A DNA stretch of 64,000 nucleotides, from positions 372,001-436,000 of the forward strand of contig NC_054391.1 in the NCBI RefSeq assembly GCF_001625195.1, read 5' to 3'. A program made the position numbers and the translations under genes. Source of the DNA: Drechmeria coniospora (taxonomy: Eukaryota; Ascomycota; Sordariomycetes; Hypocreales; Ophiocordycipitaceae). This document shows positions 53,966 through 64,000 of the stretch, piece by piece (the first letter of the stretch is position 1; every line of letters begins with the position of its first letter). Below the pieces are notes generated by a model that had not been told where the DNA came from, made no database searches, and worked only from the letters and a program-made list of their open reading frames with translations.

Positions 53966-55372
53966 ATGCCCGCAGCCAAGTCGCCCGAGCCCGCAGCGGC
54001 GAGGCCCGAAAAGAAACATAAAAAGGACAAGTCCTCCAAGGCGGAGCGGAAACGCGAGCGCGAGGAGGACGCGTCGGTCGATGCCGAGGAGCGGAAGCAC
54101 AAAAAGTCCAAGGCGGCCGCCGGAGAAGCCGTGGGATTCGATGCCGAGCCATCGGAAGGACTGACGAAGAAGGAGAAGAAGAAGAAGAAGGAGAAGAGGA
54201 GCAAGCAGGGCGAGGAAGCTGCCGAAGCTGTCGACAATGACGAGCTCAAGGCGGCAAAGAAGAGCAAGAAAAAGTCCACGCTGGACGGTTCGGTGGCAAC
54301 GCCGATAAAGACCGACGACGACGACGACCATGTCACGGACAAGCACAAAAAGCGAAAGAAAAAGTCCGCAAAGCACGGCAAGGTCGAGGGCGAGGATGAG
54401 GCTGTGCCGGCGACGCAGGGAGACGCCGACGCCGACGCCGACGCCGACGCCATGGACATTGACCAGCCGACGTCCTCGACCAGTTCATCACACGTCCATC
54501 AGCCGCCCGACATGCCGGCGAACCCCCAGTTTCCCTTCTTCTCCCAAACCGTGTCCCTCTACGAGCCTCTATACCCCCAAGGCTGGGCGCAGCCCGTCAC
54601 GCACTGCCAGTACCAGCACCTCCAGCACCTCCAGAACAAATATGTGCCGTCCCTTCGCGGCGTCCTGCTGAGCTACAAGAACGTGGCCATCGGCCCGAAC
54701 CCCGGACGCGACGGCGCCGCGACGGACGACGACATGCCGACGACGGTGAGGTCGCTCAACGAGTTTGCCGTCGGCTTCGGCTGGATCACCGCCGACGTCG
54801 AGCTCTTCGTCCCCAGCCGCGGAGCCTGGATGGAGGGCAGCATCAACCTGCAGACGGAGGGGCACGTCGGCGTCGTCTGCTACGGAAAGTTCAACGCCTC
54901 CGTCGAGGCTCGCCGCCTCCCTCCCTCCTGGAGATGGGTCTCCAACGAGTCCGCCGACGCGCGGGGCTTCGAGGAGACGGCGTCGGTCATGACCTCGGAC
55001 GACCACGGCGTCGCGCGCCAGATCCACAGCACCGGCTTCTGGACCGACGGCGCCGGCGACAAGGTCAAGGGAAAGATACGCTTCCGGATACGCAACTTTG
55101 ACGCCGGCACGAGCGGCGAGACGAGCTACCTGAGCCTCGAGGGCACCATGCTGGACGAGGCGAGCGAGAAGAAGTTGATCAAGGAAGAAGCCCGCACCGC
55201 GCAGATGCGGCGGGAGAAGAAGAGCGGTTGGAGGATCGAACGCCGACGAGCCCCCGAGTTCAGCATGACCCGCTTCGCACCCGAGGGGGCCGAGACGGAG
55301 GGCGAGGCCGTCAAGGAGACCGAGGAGACGAAAGCGGATCCCTCCGTCCAGAAGAGCTCGGAGATGGAGTGA
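53966..55372 (+). CDS. rpa43: RNA polymerase I subunit Rpa43, 468 aa
   Basis: Subunit of RNA polymerase I that with Rpa14 forms the stalk and contacts the initiation factor Rrn3; nucleolar. Single exon. The first ~150 residues are Lys/Glu-rich with repeated KKEKKKKKEKR and KKHKKDKSSK, typical nucleolar signals. The Rpa43 N-terminal domain starts at about residue 190 (FFSQTVSLYEPLYP, QNKYVPSLRGVLLSYKNV). The OB fold follows (FAVGFGWITADVELFVPSRGAWMEG, INLQTEGHVGVVCYGKFNASVE, PPSWRWV). It ends with KVKGKIRFRIRNFD and a charged tail. An ADADADADA run at about residue 153 arises from a GACGCC repeat. The upstream frame stays open to 53732 through GTAC-rich non-coding DNA, so the ATG at 53966 is preferred. 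Confidence 0.88.
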   Translation: MPAAKSPEPAAARPEKKHKKDKSSKAERKREREEDASVDAEERKHKKSKAAAGEAVGFDAEPSEGLTKKEKKKKKEKRSKQGEEAAEAVDNDELKAAKKSKKKSTLDGSVATPIKTDDDDDHVTDKHKKRKKKSAKHGKVEGEDEAVPATQGDADADADADAMDIDQPTSSTSSSHVHQPPDMPANPQFPFFSQTVSLYEPLYPQGWAQPVTHCQYQHLQHLQNKYVPSLRGVLLSYKNVAIGPNPGRDGAATDDDMPTTVRSLNEFAVGFGWITADVELFVPSRGAWMEGSINLQTEGHVGVVCYGKFNASVEARRLPPSWRWVSNESADARGFEETASVMTSDDHGVARQIHSTGFWTDGAGDKVKGKIRFRIRNFDAGTSGETSYLSLEGTMLDEASEKKLIKEEARTAQMRREKKSGWRIERRRAPEFSMTRFAPEGAETEGEAVKETEETKADPSVQKSSEME

Positions 55373-55966
55373 GCGATGCTGTCCATGCGGCATTTCCACA
55401 TGGCGAGGAGCATGAGGATATAATACACCACAAGCATGCATGCACGACAGGCACACGGAACAGGCCAGAGCCTTTTGCTGTGGCGGCACGGCGAACGCAT
55501 CACGTGATCTGCTGCAGCGGCACCGAAGTCTTTCCCTCGCATCTTGCCCGCTCGAGCTGACACTTGAAGCCGTCGATTGCGAAGTTGAGATGGCGTATGG
55601 CAGACAGAAGATTGGAGACGACATGATGTGTAGGGTAGGTGAGTCCATACTTTTGCAGTACTTACTTGGAAGTACCTGTGCTGTAAAGTAAGTACATGTA
55701 CTTACATAAGTGCTGCAGTACTGTGTACTTACAGAGCCCACTTAGTACATATACTTACTTAAGTAGATGCTACAATAGTAGCGGCGGCCCAATCTTGGCC
55801 ACGATTGGGGGAGATGTGGGGTTGGAGGGTCTGATTTTCAAGCCTGAAAACTCAGGCTTCCAACTCGACACAATCCGTCCTCGAGCTTGGAACTCGTCAC
55901 GAGCGAGAGAAAGAAAGCAACCTCTAGCAATTGATCAGCGATCCTCGAGGCCGACTGAACAGCAAA
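55373..55966. other. short intergenic region rpa43-ndufb7
   Basis: Probable 3' end of rpa43 followed by a GTACTTAC-rich segment (55650-55790) and the promoter of the next gene. No gene supported. Confidence 0.45.
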
Positions 55967-56432
55967 ATGGCCTCCGACACAGCTTCCGAGGAGCCACGGC
56001 GTACGTATCTTTGATGAAATGGCACCCAAGACGAGCGCACGAACGAGGCGGGAGAAGAGCGTCGCTGACCGTGGTCTGCAGAGGCGACCCGCGAGGAGAT
56101 GCGTGAGGCTCGTCTCCCGCTGGCGTACCGCGATAGCTGCGCCCACCTCCTCATCCCTCTCAACCAGTGCCGGAGAGAGACGTGGTATGCGCCCTGGAAG
56201 TGCGGCGTACGTCCCCCCATGCCCTTTGCGTTTGACCGTCCTCGACCCCCCCAAGCCCTCTGCGTTTTACCGTCATCCGTCCCTGCGTTGGTGTGCTGAT
56301 CGTTGGCCCGGCCGGTTACGCGTGCAGGACGAGAGACACAGCTACGAAAAATGCCAGTACGTCGAGTTCAAGAAGCGAGTCGCCAAGATGGATGAGCTGC
56401 GAGAGTCGAAGAATGGTGCGAGAAGCAACTAG
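55967..56432 (+). CDS. NADH:ubiquinone oxidoreductase subunit B18 (NDUFB7), 87 aa
   Basis: Accessory subunit of mitochondrial complex I, located on the intermembrane-space side. Exons are 55967-56000, 56082-56206 and 56328-56432; introns are 81 and 121 nt, the first with a CTGACC branch. Spliced protein: MASDTASEEPRQ|ATREEMREARLPLAYRD, SCAHLLIPLNQCRRETWYAPWKCG|DERHSYEKCQYVEFKKRVAKMDEL. It has a perfect twin CX9C motif (C-x9-C twice), the hallmark of CHCH proteins oxidised by the Mia40 pathway, and no presequence. Most relatives have Glu where the second exon junction here gives Gly (WKCGDERH). The gene is too short per exon to appear as one open frame; evidence rests on splicing. Confidence 0.92.
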
Positions 56433-56559
56433 CGAACGGGGCTCACAAACGACGTGTGCATGTATACCATATGTGTCTCGGCGAATGGAAAACACGATGC
56501 TGCCAATCTGCTGCCGCGCCGACGAGGGAAGGGACGGACGTCGGATTGCCCATGGATAC

Positions 56560-56845
56560 GGAGCATCCAACCTTCAACCGCCATGCCGAACTGGCGTTGC
56601 GTACCCTCCCCGTCCTCGTGACGTTGCCGGAACCGAACTCGTTATCAGAATCCTTGATGTACATGGAAATGCCGTCAACCCCGGTAGAGGTGACCGGAGC
56701 ATCCAACCTCTAACCGCCATGCCGAACTGGCGTTGCGTACCCTCCCCGTCCCCGTGACGTGCCGGAACCGAACTCGTTCTCAGAATCCTTGGTGTGCATG
56801 GAAATGCCGTCAACCCCGGCAGAGGTGACCGGAGCATCCTCCGCG
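56560..56845. repeat. 135-bp tandem repeat, two full units and one partial
   Basis: Units starting GGAGCATCCAACC and ending GTAGAGGTGACC begin at about 56560, 56695 and 56830. They are over 90 percent alike by eye. The array lies between ndufb7 and lys2, which converge. Confidence 0.85.
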
Positions 56846-57419
56846 TCCAAGCAGCGCAGGCTACGATGATGCCGTCCGGTTGGCCTCCCCGAGGATTGCC
56901 CTCTACCGGCCGCGCCTTTCGATGCTGCGTCGACGGACTCGGATGCGCATCGGGATTGATGGCCCTCGTAAAATACGAGCCGTCTCGGCGCGAGCATCGC
57001 AGACGCATCTGATGCGAGACACACGGCACCGTCACGAGACTCTGAGACGTACGCTTTCCATCTGGCTTCTCTGGAGTGTCACCAAAGACCGTCGGCCCGT
57101 TCGACATGCGTCTTCATGCTCGTTTCCCATCCATCGTGGATGCCCTTGATATATCCAACAGATGTCCAAAGAACTGCCACCTCGTCTAATCGCCATCGCC
57201 CCATGTGTACCGGTATTTACCTCGGGCCCTCGTGCCATCATGCCCATCTATTTTTAAGTCCGCCTCTCCCGAGCAAGCAATCGAACGGTTCGAACCTCGA
57301 GCCAAACGCCCTGTCACGATGAGACGCCCACCGTACGTCGTGCCGCGCCGGGCACGGGACCGACGGACGTTGCCCTTCCAACGCCGCTTCGACCATCGAC
57401 GGGCCGTGGCCGACGCGGG
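56846..57419. other. 3' flank of lys2
   Basis: No gene supported. Confidence 0.45.
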
Positions 57420-60400
57420 CTACGCCGCACCACCTCGGCCGCCCACTCCCCACTCCGCCTGAGCCTTGACGATGTCGGCCGCGATGGGCGGCAGCTCGCG
57501 CCCTCGGCCCGTCGGCCACGGGATGAACTTGGTCTCGGCGAGGAAGCGCAGGTATCGTCCAATGTCCTCGCGGGTGATGCCCTCGCCGGCGCTGTCGTCG
57601 ACGCCCGTCCAGCGGTCGGCGTCGGCCCTGAGCACCGTCACGGCGTTCCTGTCGTCCAGCTCCGGGGCGCGCGTCGACAGCGGCAGGTTCGACATGGCCA
57701 TGTGGAACAGCGGCATCAGCGCGCTCTGCTCCTGATCCTTCTCGACCGAACCGGCCGAGACGAAGCGCTCGAGCTGCATCTTCCACTCGTCGTAGTCGAC
57801 CTCGGGCACGTTGTAGCCGTAGTAGCCCAAGGCGGACAGGAACTCGTTCATGCGCAGCCTCGGGTGCGCCGTCACGTGCACGACGTGGACGCCCGGCAGC
57901 GGGTTCAGGGCCGCGGCGGTGACGACCCTCGCGACGTGGTCGACGGGGACGGCGTTGACCGAGTTGACAATGAGCGGCCTCGCGCCCAGCTGGACGCAGC
58001 CCTTCCAGAAGCGGACGAGGAAATCGTCCGTGTTGGAGACTCCGCTGTGCCGGCTGCCGAGGATGTATCCCGGACGAACGACGGCGCCCCGGAGACCGCG
58101 CCTGCCCGCCTCGCGGATGAGCTGCTCGGACACCTAGAGGATGGTTAGCTCGGTGCCGTCGGCGCGCCGTCGACGGAGGAGACGCACCCATTTGGTCTGA
58201 CCGTAACCCGTGGCGAGGCCGACGCGGCTGCCCTGCATGTCGTCGGCCTCGAGCACGGCCCCGCGGCCCGTGGCCGTCTGCTCCTGCGAGAGCTGGACGT
58301 AGTGGTCCGTGTCGAGCGTCGACGTCGACGAGACAAAGGCGAAGAGCTTGGCCCTCCCCTCGTTGCAGAGCTTCATGGCGTCGATGGTGGAGAGGACGTT
58401 GCTGCGCATCATCTGCTCGTAGCGAGCGATCCAGTGGACGTGGGCGGCGTTGTGGACGACGACGTCGGCCGTGTCGGCGACGCGCTTCCAGCTGGCGTCG
58501 TCGAGACCAAGCCGGGGCTTGGACAGGTCGCCGAGGACGCAGGCGATGCGGTCGGCCCACGCGTCCCGCCACAGGCCGTAGCCCTTGAGGGACCTCGCGA
58601 GACGCTCCTTGGCGAAGGCGAGGTCCTTGGCCCCGCGGATGTGCGCGATGAGCTTGGTGTTGTCCCTGTCCAGGATGTCCTTGACGAGGTAGGCGCCCAG
58701 GAAGCCCGTGGCACCGGTCAAGAAGAAGGTGGCACCGCTCGAGGGGCCCAGGGCGTCGGGATCGGCGCCCTGGTACGCGGCGTCCAAGGTGCCGACGAGG
58801 TGGTCAAGCGACTTGGAGTAGGCGGCCTGGCTGCTCCTGTCGACCGTGACGGCCCGACCGCTGCGCAGGCCGTCCACCTGGGTGCTCAGGCCACGGAGGG
58901 TGGGATTCTCGTAGAGGACGGGGATGGTGATGTCGGTGCCGAAGTGCTTGCGGACGACGAGGAGGAGCTGCTGGGCGAGAAGGCTGTGCCCGCCGCAGTC
59001 GAAGAAGTTGGATTCGGGCCTAGGCTTGGGGTCAGCTCGCGTCTCTTCAACGTTCGGCCGCCCTCGTTCGCTCTCTTCACCGGCACGTACTTGACCGTCT
59101 TGGCGTTGAGGCCCGGGATGAGCGTGGACCACTGCGACGCAATCGTCTTCTCCGTCTCCGTCAAGGCCTCCCAGTTCTTGAGATCCTCGTCCGACGCGTC
59201 CTCGACCATCTGGGCGGCATCGGGGAAGGGCAGGTTCGGGGCGTCGACCTTGCCGTTCGGGTTGAGCGGGAGCTTCTGCAGCATGATGTAGATGGAGGGC
59301 ACCGAGTGCGCCGGCAGACGGGTCCGGAGATGGTCGCGCACCTCGGCCTGCATGCGGCGGAACCTCTTGAGGTAGACGACGCTGGATCCCATCTCGACGC
59401 CCTTGTCCTCGACGTCGTCGTGATCCTCGCCCGCCAACCAGCGGGTCCACTCGGCGACCTCGGGGACGACGTAGCTGACGAGCGTCGGCTCCTCGTTGCG
59501 ATCCCTCCGGACGAGAGTCTTGCAGTCGCGGACCAGGGGGCTGCCGCTCAGGTTGGCGTCGATCTCGTTGAGCTCGATGCGAAAGCCACGGATCTTGACC
59601 TGGGAGTCGATGCGGCCGGACACGCGCACGGCGCCCGATGGGAGATATTGGCCGAGATCTCCGGTGCGGTACAGCCTATCCCGGGGTCCCCGATAATGAC
59701 GGCGCCACGGCTCGCCGCGCTGGCCGGCCTTGTCGGCCTCCACCCACTTGGCGTTGTCGACGAACCAGTTCTCGACGAACTTGGCCTTTGTCTTTTCGGC
59801 GTCGCCGAGGTAGCCTTCGGCCATGCCGGACGACCTCACGTAGACCTCGCCGACCTCGCCGACGCCGCACATCTTGGTGTTGTCCTTTTGGGAAACGATG
59901 ATGAGCTGGACGTCCTCCATCCCCCAGCCGGCGGGAATGGTGTCCCCCAGCTCGTCCAGAGCGGTCGGGTCCTCGGCGGCGGAGGGAATTTCGAAGTAGG
60001 AGACGGCCCTGGAAAGGCAGGCGAGTTAGCGCTCGGCTTTCCTCGACGGTTCGGCCGCGCCCTTTGGGGGTCGGCTCGGAGGGACACGGCCGCGATTCGG
60101 CATCGCTCGCGTCGGGATGTACTTGCCTGCTCGTCTCGGTGGATCCGTACATGTTGACGATGTTGCAGGAAGCGCCGAGCTGGCGGAGGGACCTGCAGTC
60201 GCGCGTGGTGAGAATGTCGCCGACGAAGAAGACGTGCCGCAGGGAGGGGAACTTGGTGGTGGCGCCGCCGACGAGGATCTGCCCCATGGCCGGGGTCAGA
60301 TGGGTGACGGTGGGCGACCACCGATTCATCCACTCGCTGAGCCGCTCGTGCTGGATGTCTTCGATGGCCGGGATGAGCAGCCGGGCCCCGAGCCACAGCG

Positions 60401-61523
60401 GCGTCATGATGTCTGGAAGCTCGGCGTCAGACCGGCGGGAAGAGGGCGGCGGGGGACGGAAGGAAGGCTCGCCATCCCTTACCTCGCTGGATGGGGTCGT
60501 GAGCGATGCCCGAGAGACAGGCGAAGACGCTCCCGGACGAGAGGTCGAAGCGGCTCGCCATCCAGGGGAAGAACCTCGTCAGGCCGAAATGGCGCCCCAG
60601 GACGGCCTTGGGCTTGCCCTCGGAGCCGGAGGTGAAGCCGAGGGTGGCGATGGAGTCTGGGCCGACGAGGACGTCCGGGGGCGACGACTTCTTGCCCTCG
60701 ACGCGGGCAAAGATGTCTCGGCCGTCGCGCTCGCCACCGGTCAGGCGGCCCGCGTCGTCGAGGCGGAGGTTGGGAATCTGCGTCTTGATGGACAGCTTCT
60801 CGTCCATGTACTTTTGCACCATCGGAGCGAGGGGACTGGCGGCGACGGCGCTCGTCAGCAGCGAAGGGGTCGCGTTTCGACGGTGCTCGGACGTACCCAT
60901 TCTCGTCTACGGCCTTGCCGATGGAGATGATGGCCTTGGGTTGGGACACCTCGAGGTACACTGGCGTCGTCAGCTCGGCTCGACGGCTCGCGGGGACGTC
61001 GTCGGCGACGGTGGACGGCACGACGGTGGACGGCACGGACGCTGCTGCCTTTGAGGCGGATACAGAGGGTCGAGGACCGTCACGGTGGCGCCGGAAGCCT
61101 GCACGACGACGTCTCGTTGAGCACTCTCACGTCATCGGAGGCGGCGGAGGAGGGGTGGGGGAGGCGGCTCGGCATACCAGGGTCCCCATGAAGGCGCAGA
61201 CGAGCTCGACGGAGCGGTAGGCAAAGATCATGACGACATCCCCGTTGGTGATGCCGGCCTCGTGCAGGTGGTTGGCGATGGTGTTGGAGGCCTCGTCGAC
61301 CTGTCGGTAGGTGAAGGTTCTCGTGGGCGACCTGGCCCCGAGCGTCAGCAGCGGCTCGACGGGTCGCGTGACGGTCGATTCGGTCTCACGATTGACTCTT
61401 GGTCTCGGTCACGCAAGGCCTGTCGGCGTGGGCCACGGCGTTTTCGTGGAACGTCTCGTGGACGGCGCCGACGTAGCCGCCCCAGTGGAGGTCGACGGTG
61501 GGATCGGGGAGCTTGGCGGCCAT
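57420..61523 (-). CDS. lys2: L-2-aminoadipate reductase Lys2, 1170 aa
   Basis: Reduces alpha-aminoadipate to its semialdehyde with ATP and NADPH in fungal lysine synthesis; needs phosphopantetheinylation by Lys5. Nine exons: 61523-61390, 61331-61178, 61098-61041, 60960-60897, 60835-60483, 60412-60127, 60008-59091, 59019-58188, 58133-57420. All phases close to 1171 codons including stop, the family length. Adenylation domain: [57 protein letters not shown]. Carrier domain: [13 protein letters not shown], with the Ser for the prosthetic group. Reductase domain: [14 protein letters not shown] (NADPH site) and TGYGQTKW (Tyr/Lys pair), then VVRPGYILG. No condensation domain. Intron 6 (60126-60009) begins with GC (AG|GCAAGT); intron 3 has a weak GTCCGT donor but gives [16 protein letters not shown], which fits relatives. 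Confidence 0.95.
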
Positions 61524-61849
61524 TGCGTCGGCCGGCTGGGAGGGAATCGAGGTCCGACGAAGCGGCGAAGGAGATCCGAGAGGGGCACGTCGATCCGCCG
61601 GCGGCGATGAAGCAAGATGGCACGTCGGGAGGTGCCAATGGAGGATGGAAAGATTCGCAGCCGCTAGTTCCAGGTGTCCTCGGAGGAGGCACGGCCAGAC
61701 GAGGCTGGCCGGTACGGCGTCAAGTTGTTCCTTGGGTCGCCTCTGGCTCGAACGAGTCATATGGCCAGATTCTGCCGCGAGCTCCGAGTTTCGGCAGAGA
61801 GGGGCACTCGCAAGGCGGTGAGGGGAATGGCGGTGAAGGGGCGGCTGGC
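61524..61849. other. lys2 upstream region
   Basis: Probable promoter and leader; no gene. The TGACTC core (AP-1/Gcn4-like, seen as GAGTCA) at about 61756 could be a general amino-acid control site, a tentative reading. Confidence 0.35.
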
Positions 61850-62650
61850 ACGCACTGTACTTACAGTACAAGCATGCTAGGTACATAGTAGCTAGCTGTA
61901 CAGTATTACTTGCACCTACGGAGTGCAGACTGGTTGTACAGCACTCCGTACAGTACATGACACGCAGGTACAGGTAATTCGTTGGTACTGCTGTCTGGCA
62001 CTGGCACTGTACAGTACAAGCATGCTAGGTACCTAGTAGCTAGCTGTACAGGATTACTTGCACCTACGGAGTGCAGACTAGTTGTACAGCACTCCGTACA
62101 GTACATGACACGCAGGTACAGGTAATTCGTCGGTACTGCTGCCTCGCACATGCACAGTGCAGACATGAGTACTAGTAGCTTGCCGCACAGTATTACTTGC
62201 ACCTACAGACTAGTTGTACAGCACTCCGTACAGCACATGACATGCAAGTACAAGTAATTCGTTGCACTGCTGGCTGGCACATGCACAGTACAGATATGAG
62301 TAGTTGGATGAAGAATATTACTTGCACCTACTCCGTACAGATCCGTACAGTTTATGACATGCAAGTACAGGTAATTCGTTGTACTGCTGTAGTTGTACAG
62401 CACTTTTCCGTACTGTAGTGCAAGTACATGACATGTACAAGTAATTCGTTGTACTGCCGTCTGGCACATGCACAGTACAGACATGAGTACCTGGTAGCTA
62501 CATAGCTGTACAGTATTACTTGCACCTACAAACTACTGTAGTTGTACAACACTCTGTACTGTAGTGCAAGTACATGACATGTACAAGTAATTCGTTGTAC
62601 TGCTGTCTGGCACATGCACAGTACGGGAAGTCATACTTTCGTACTGTACA
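61850..62650. repeat. ~150-bp GTAC-rich tandem repeat, about five units
   Basis: Units contain AGCTGTACAGTATTACTTGC, ACCTACGGAGTGCAGACT, TTGTACAGCACTCCGTACAG and ATGACATGCAAGTACAGGTA then AATTCGTTGTACTGCTG and CTGGCACATGCACAGTAC. The first two units are close to identical, later ones lose segments. The array is 330 bp upstream of lys2. Confidence 0.88.
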
Positions 62651-63189
62651 GTACAAGTACCGCACGATACGAGGATACGTACCTGTACGTGCAGGTCCAT
62701 GACGGCCAAGGTCGCTAGCGAGTACTGCCTACCTTCTCCGTCGTGCGCCGTGTTGGATGGGATCGTGTGGAAAAGGACATCTTGTGGCCGTTTGCCGCAT
62801 ATAAGGAGCACCTACGGAGGGAGTGATTAGGTGCCAACCGCCTACCGATGCCGTGGTGTGCCAAGGAGGTCTTGTAGCAGTTTGGTGCAGGGGAAAGGAG
62901 CACCTATGGGGGGAGTACTCGCTGATATCTGCGTAGGCCGACTGCGTAAGTCTACCAAGATGGTGGTGTGAGGCGGCACCAGCACCGCGACAGCTTTGAC
63001 CCATGACGGGGAGAAAACAGCTCCAAGAAAATGCCGTCGCCGGCTGTCTCTTCGGCACTGTCGTCTCGGAGAATTCCTGCACGAGGGCGAGGCAGAATTG
63101 AATCCCCGTCACGGCGAGGAACTGCTTGCGCGAGAATGTCTTGCCAGAGGCACAAGCACGTATACTGCGTGTGGACGGTAAAGTAAACG
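62651..63189. other. intergenic, two related 80-bp segments
   Basis: Segments near 62760-62830 and 62865-62930 share GTGGTGTGCC/AGGAGCACCTA(C/T)GG-type sequence, a diverged duplication. No gene supported. Confidence 0.45.
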
Positions 63190-64000
63190 GTACATGCGAG
63201 ATACTTGTACGAATACTAGGCAGTACAAACAGTCCCCGTCAGTAGTACATGGACACCTGAGCACACCAGTACAAGACCTACAGTACGGAGTACACCAGTA
63301 ATACATGCTACATCAGTGCAGTACAGTACATGACCTAAGTACTAGGTAGGTACACAGGTCCATTACCTACACCAGTGCAACTACAGTACATGACCTACAC
63401 CAGTACGTGCTGCAGCAGTACAACTACAGTGCATGACCTGCACCAGCACATGAGCTACAGTACATGACCTACACCAGTACTGTACATGGCCTAAGCCAGA
63501 ACAACTACAGTACATGACCTACACCAGTACGTGCTGCCCCAGTGCAACTACAGTACATGACCTGCACCAGCACATGACCTACAGTACACCGGTCCAGTAC
63601 AACTACAGTATATGACCTACACCAGTACGTGACCTATACCAGTACATAACCTAAACCAGTACAAATTCAGTACATGACCTACACCAGTACAACCACAGTA
63701 CATGACCTATAACAGCACAACTACAGTACATGACCTACACCAGCACAACTACAGTACATGACCTACAACAGCACAATACAGTACATGACCTATAACAGTA
63801 CAACTACAGTACATGACCTACAACAGCACAACTACAGTGCATGACCTATATAACAGTACAACTACAGTACATGACCTACAACTACAGTACATGACATATA
63901 ACAGTACAACTACAGTACATGACCTACACCAGTACAGCTACTGACCTACACCAGTACGTGACCTACGCCGGTATGACATGTACGTGCATGATGCGGTACG
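63190..64000. repeat. GTACATGACCTACACCA minisatellite, continues past window end
   Basis: More than 25 units of 17 or 28-34 bp built from GTACATGACCTACACCA and GTACAACTACA. Variants include CTATAACA and CTACAACA. The repeat reaches the last base shown. Confidence 0.9.

Noticed and set aside
57285..57305. tRNA-like GGTTCGAACC
   Set aside because: No acceptor stem or cloverleaf around it.
61332..61400. frameshift or 19-bp insertion in lys2 at the repeated GAGACC
   Set aside because: A 58-nt intron with GTGAGA, CTGACG branch and CCAG closes the frame exactly, giving [15 protein letters not shown].
57420..61523. non-ribosomal peptide synthetase-like secondary metabolite gene
   Set aside because: A-T-reductase order is shared, but sequence, length and motifs fit Lys2 and no tailoring genes are nearby.
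24700..64000. CRISPR array
   Set aside because: Repeats are contiguous tandem units without unique spacers of fixed length, in a eukaryotic genome with introns.
63190..64000. telomere or subtelomeric end
   Set aside because: No TTAGGG array; the single TTAGGGTT in the window is in the rps24 promoter.

Overview
The window reads as nuclear DNA of a filamentous ascomycete, most likely a sordariomycete of the order Hypocreales. Protein-coding genes have short introns (about 54-200 nt, one of 344 nt) with GT..AG or occasional GC..AG ends and CTGAC/CTAAC branch sites. Codons favour G or C in third position, and the proteins (Lys2, Arp2, Ssn3/CDK8, Sgf29, Rpa43, Rps24, Rib1) look like hypocrealean orthologues. 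No species can be named from sequence alone; a Drechmeria/Cordyceps-like relative is a guess.

Layout. 1-560: 5' end of a secreted Thr-rich protein gene running off the left edge. About 0.65-8.8 kb: gene-poor, with several minisatellites. 8.8-18 kb: MFS sugar transporter, Arp2, Cdk8 kinase (Ssn3) and an Arf6-type GTPase. 19.4-24.5 kb: a large purine-rich 8-bp minisatellite, Sgf29 (SAGA) and phosphomannose isomerase. 24.7-33 kb: tandem repeats, a Zn2Cys6 regulator, a long empty stretch and a cyclophilin-RRM protein. 34-41.4 kb: a conserved unknown, an Efm3/FAM86-type methyltransferase, ribosomal protein eS24 and a GPI-anchored protein with a duplicated 3' tail. 43.8-51.2 kb: a coilin-like DUF7357 protein, GTP cyclohydrolase II and a secreted protein, separated by tandem repeats. 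54-61.5 kb: RNA polymerase I subunit Rpa43, complex I subunit B18/NDUFB7 and alpha-aminoadipate reductase Lys2. 61.8-64 kb: long tandem repeats running off the right edge.

The genes are mostly unrelated housekeeping genes, not a biosynthetic cluster. Lys2 has an A-T-reductase layout but is the primary lysine-pathway enzyme. Splice structures were worked out by hand from reading frame, splice sites and family alignment, so exon borders are inferences. The distinctive feature of the window is not a new enzyme system but its intergenic DNA: almost every gap, and several introns, carry minisatellites, many rich in GTAC and in the palindrome-like TACTCCGTA/TACGGAGTA. Other unusual items are two copies of an 80-bp hairpin element, two GC-AG introns, and repeated copies of a GPI-signal coding segment downstream of its own gene.
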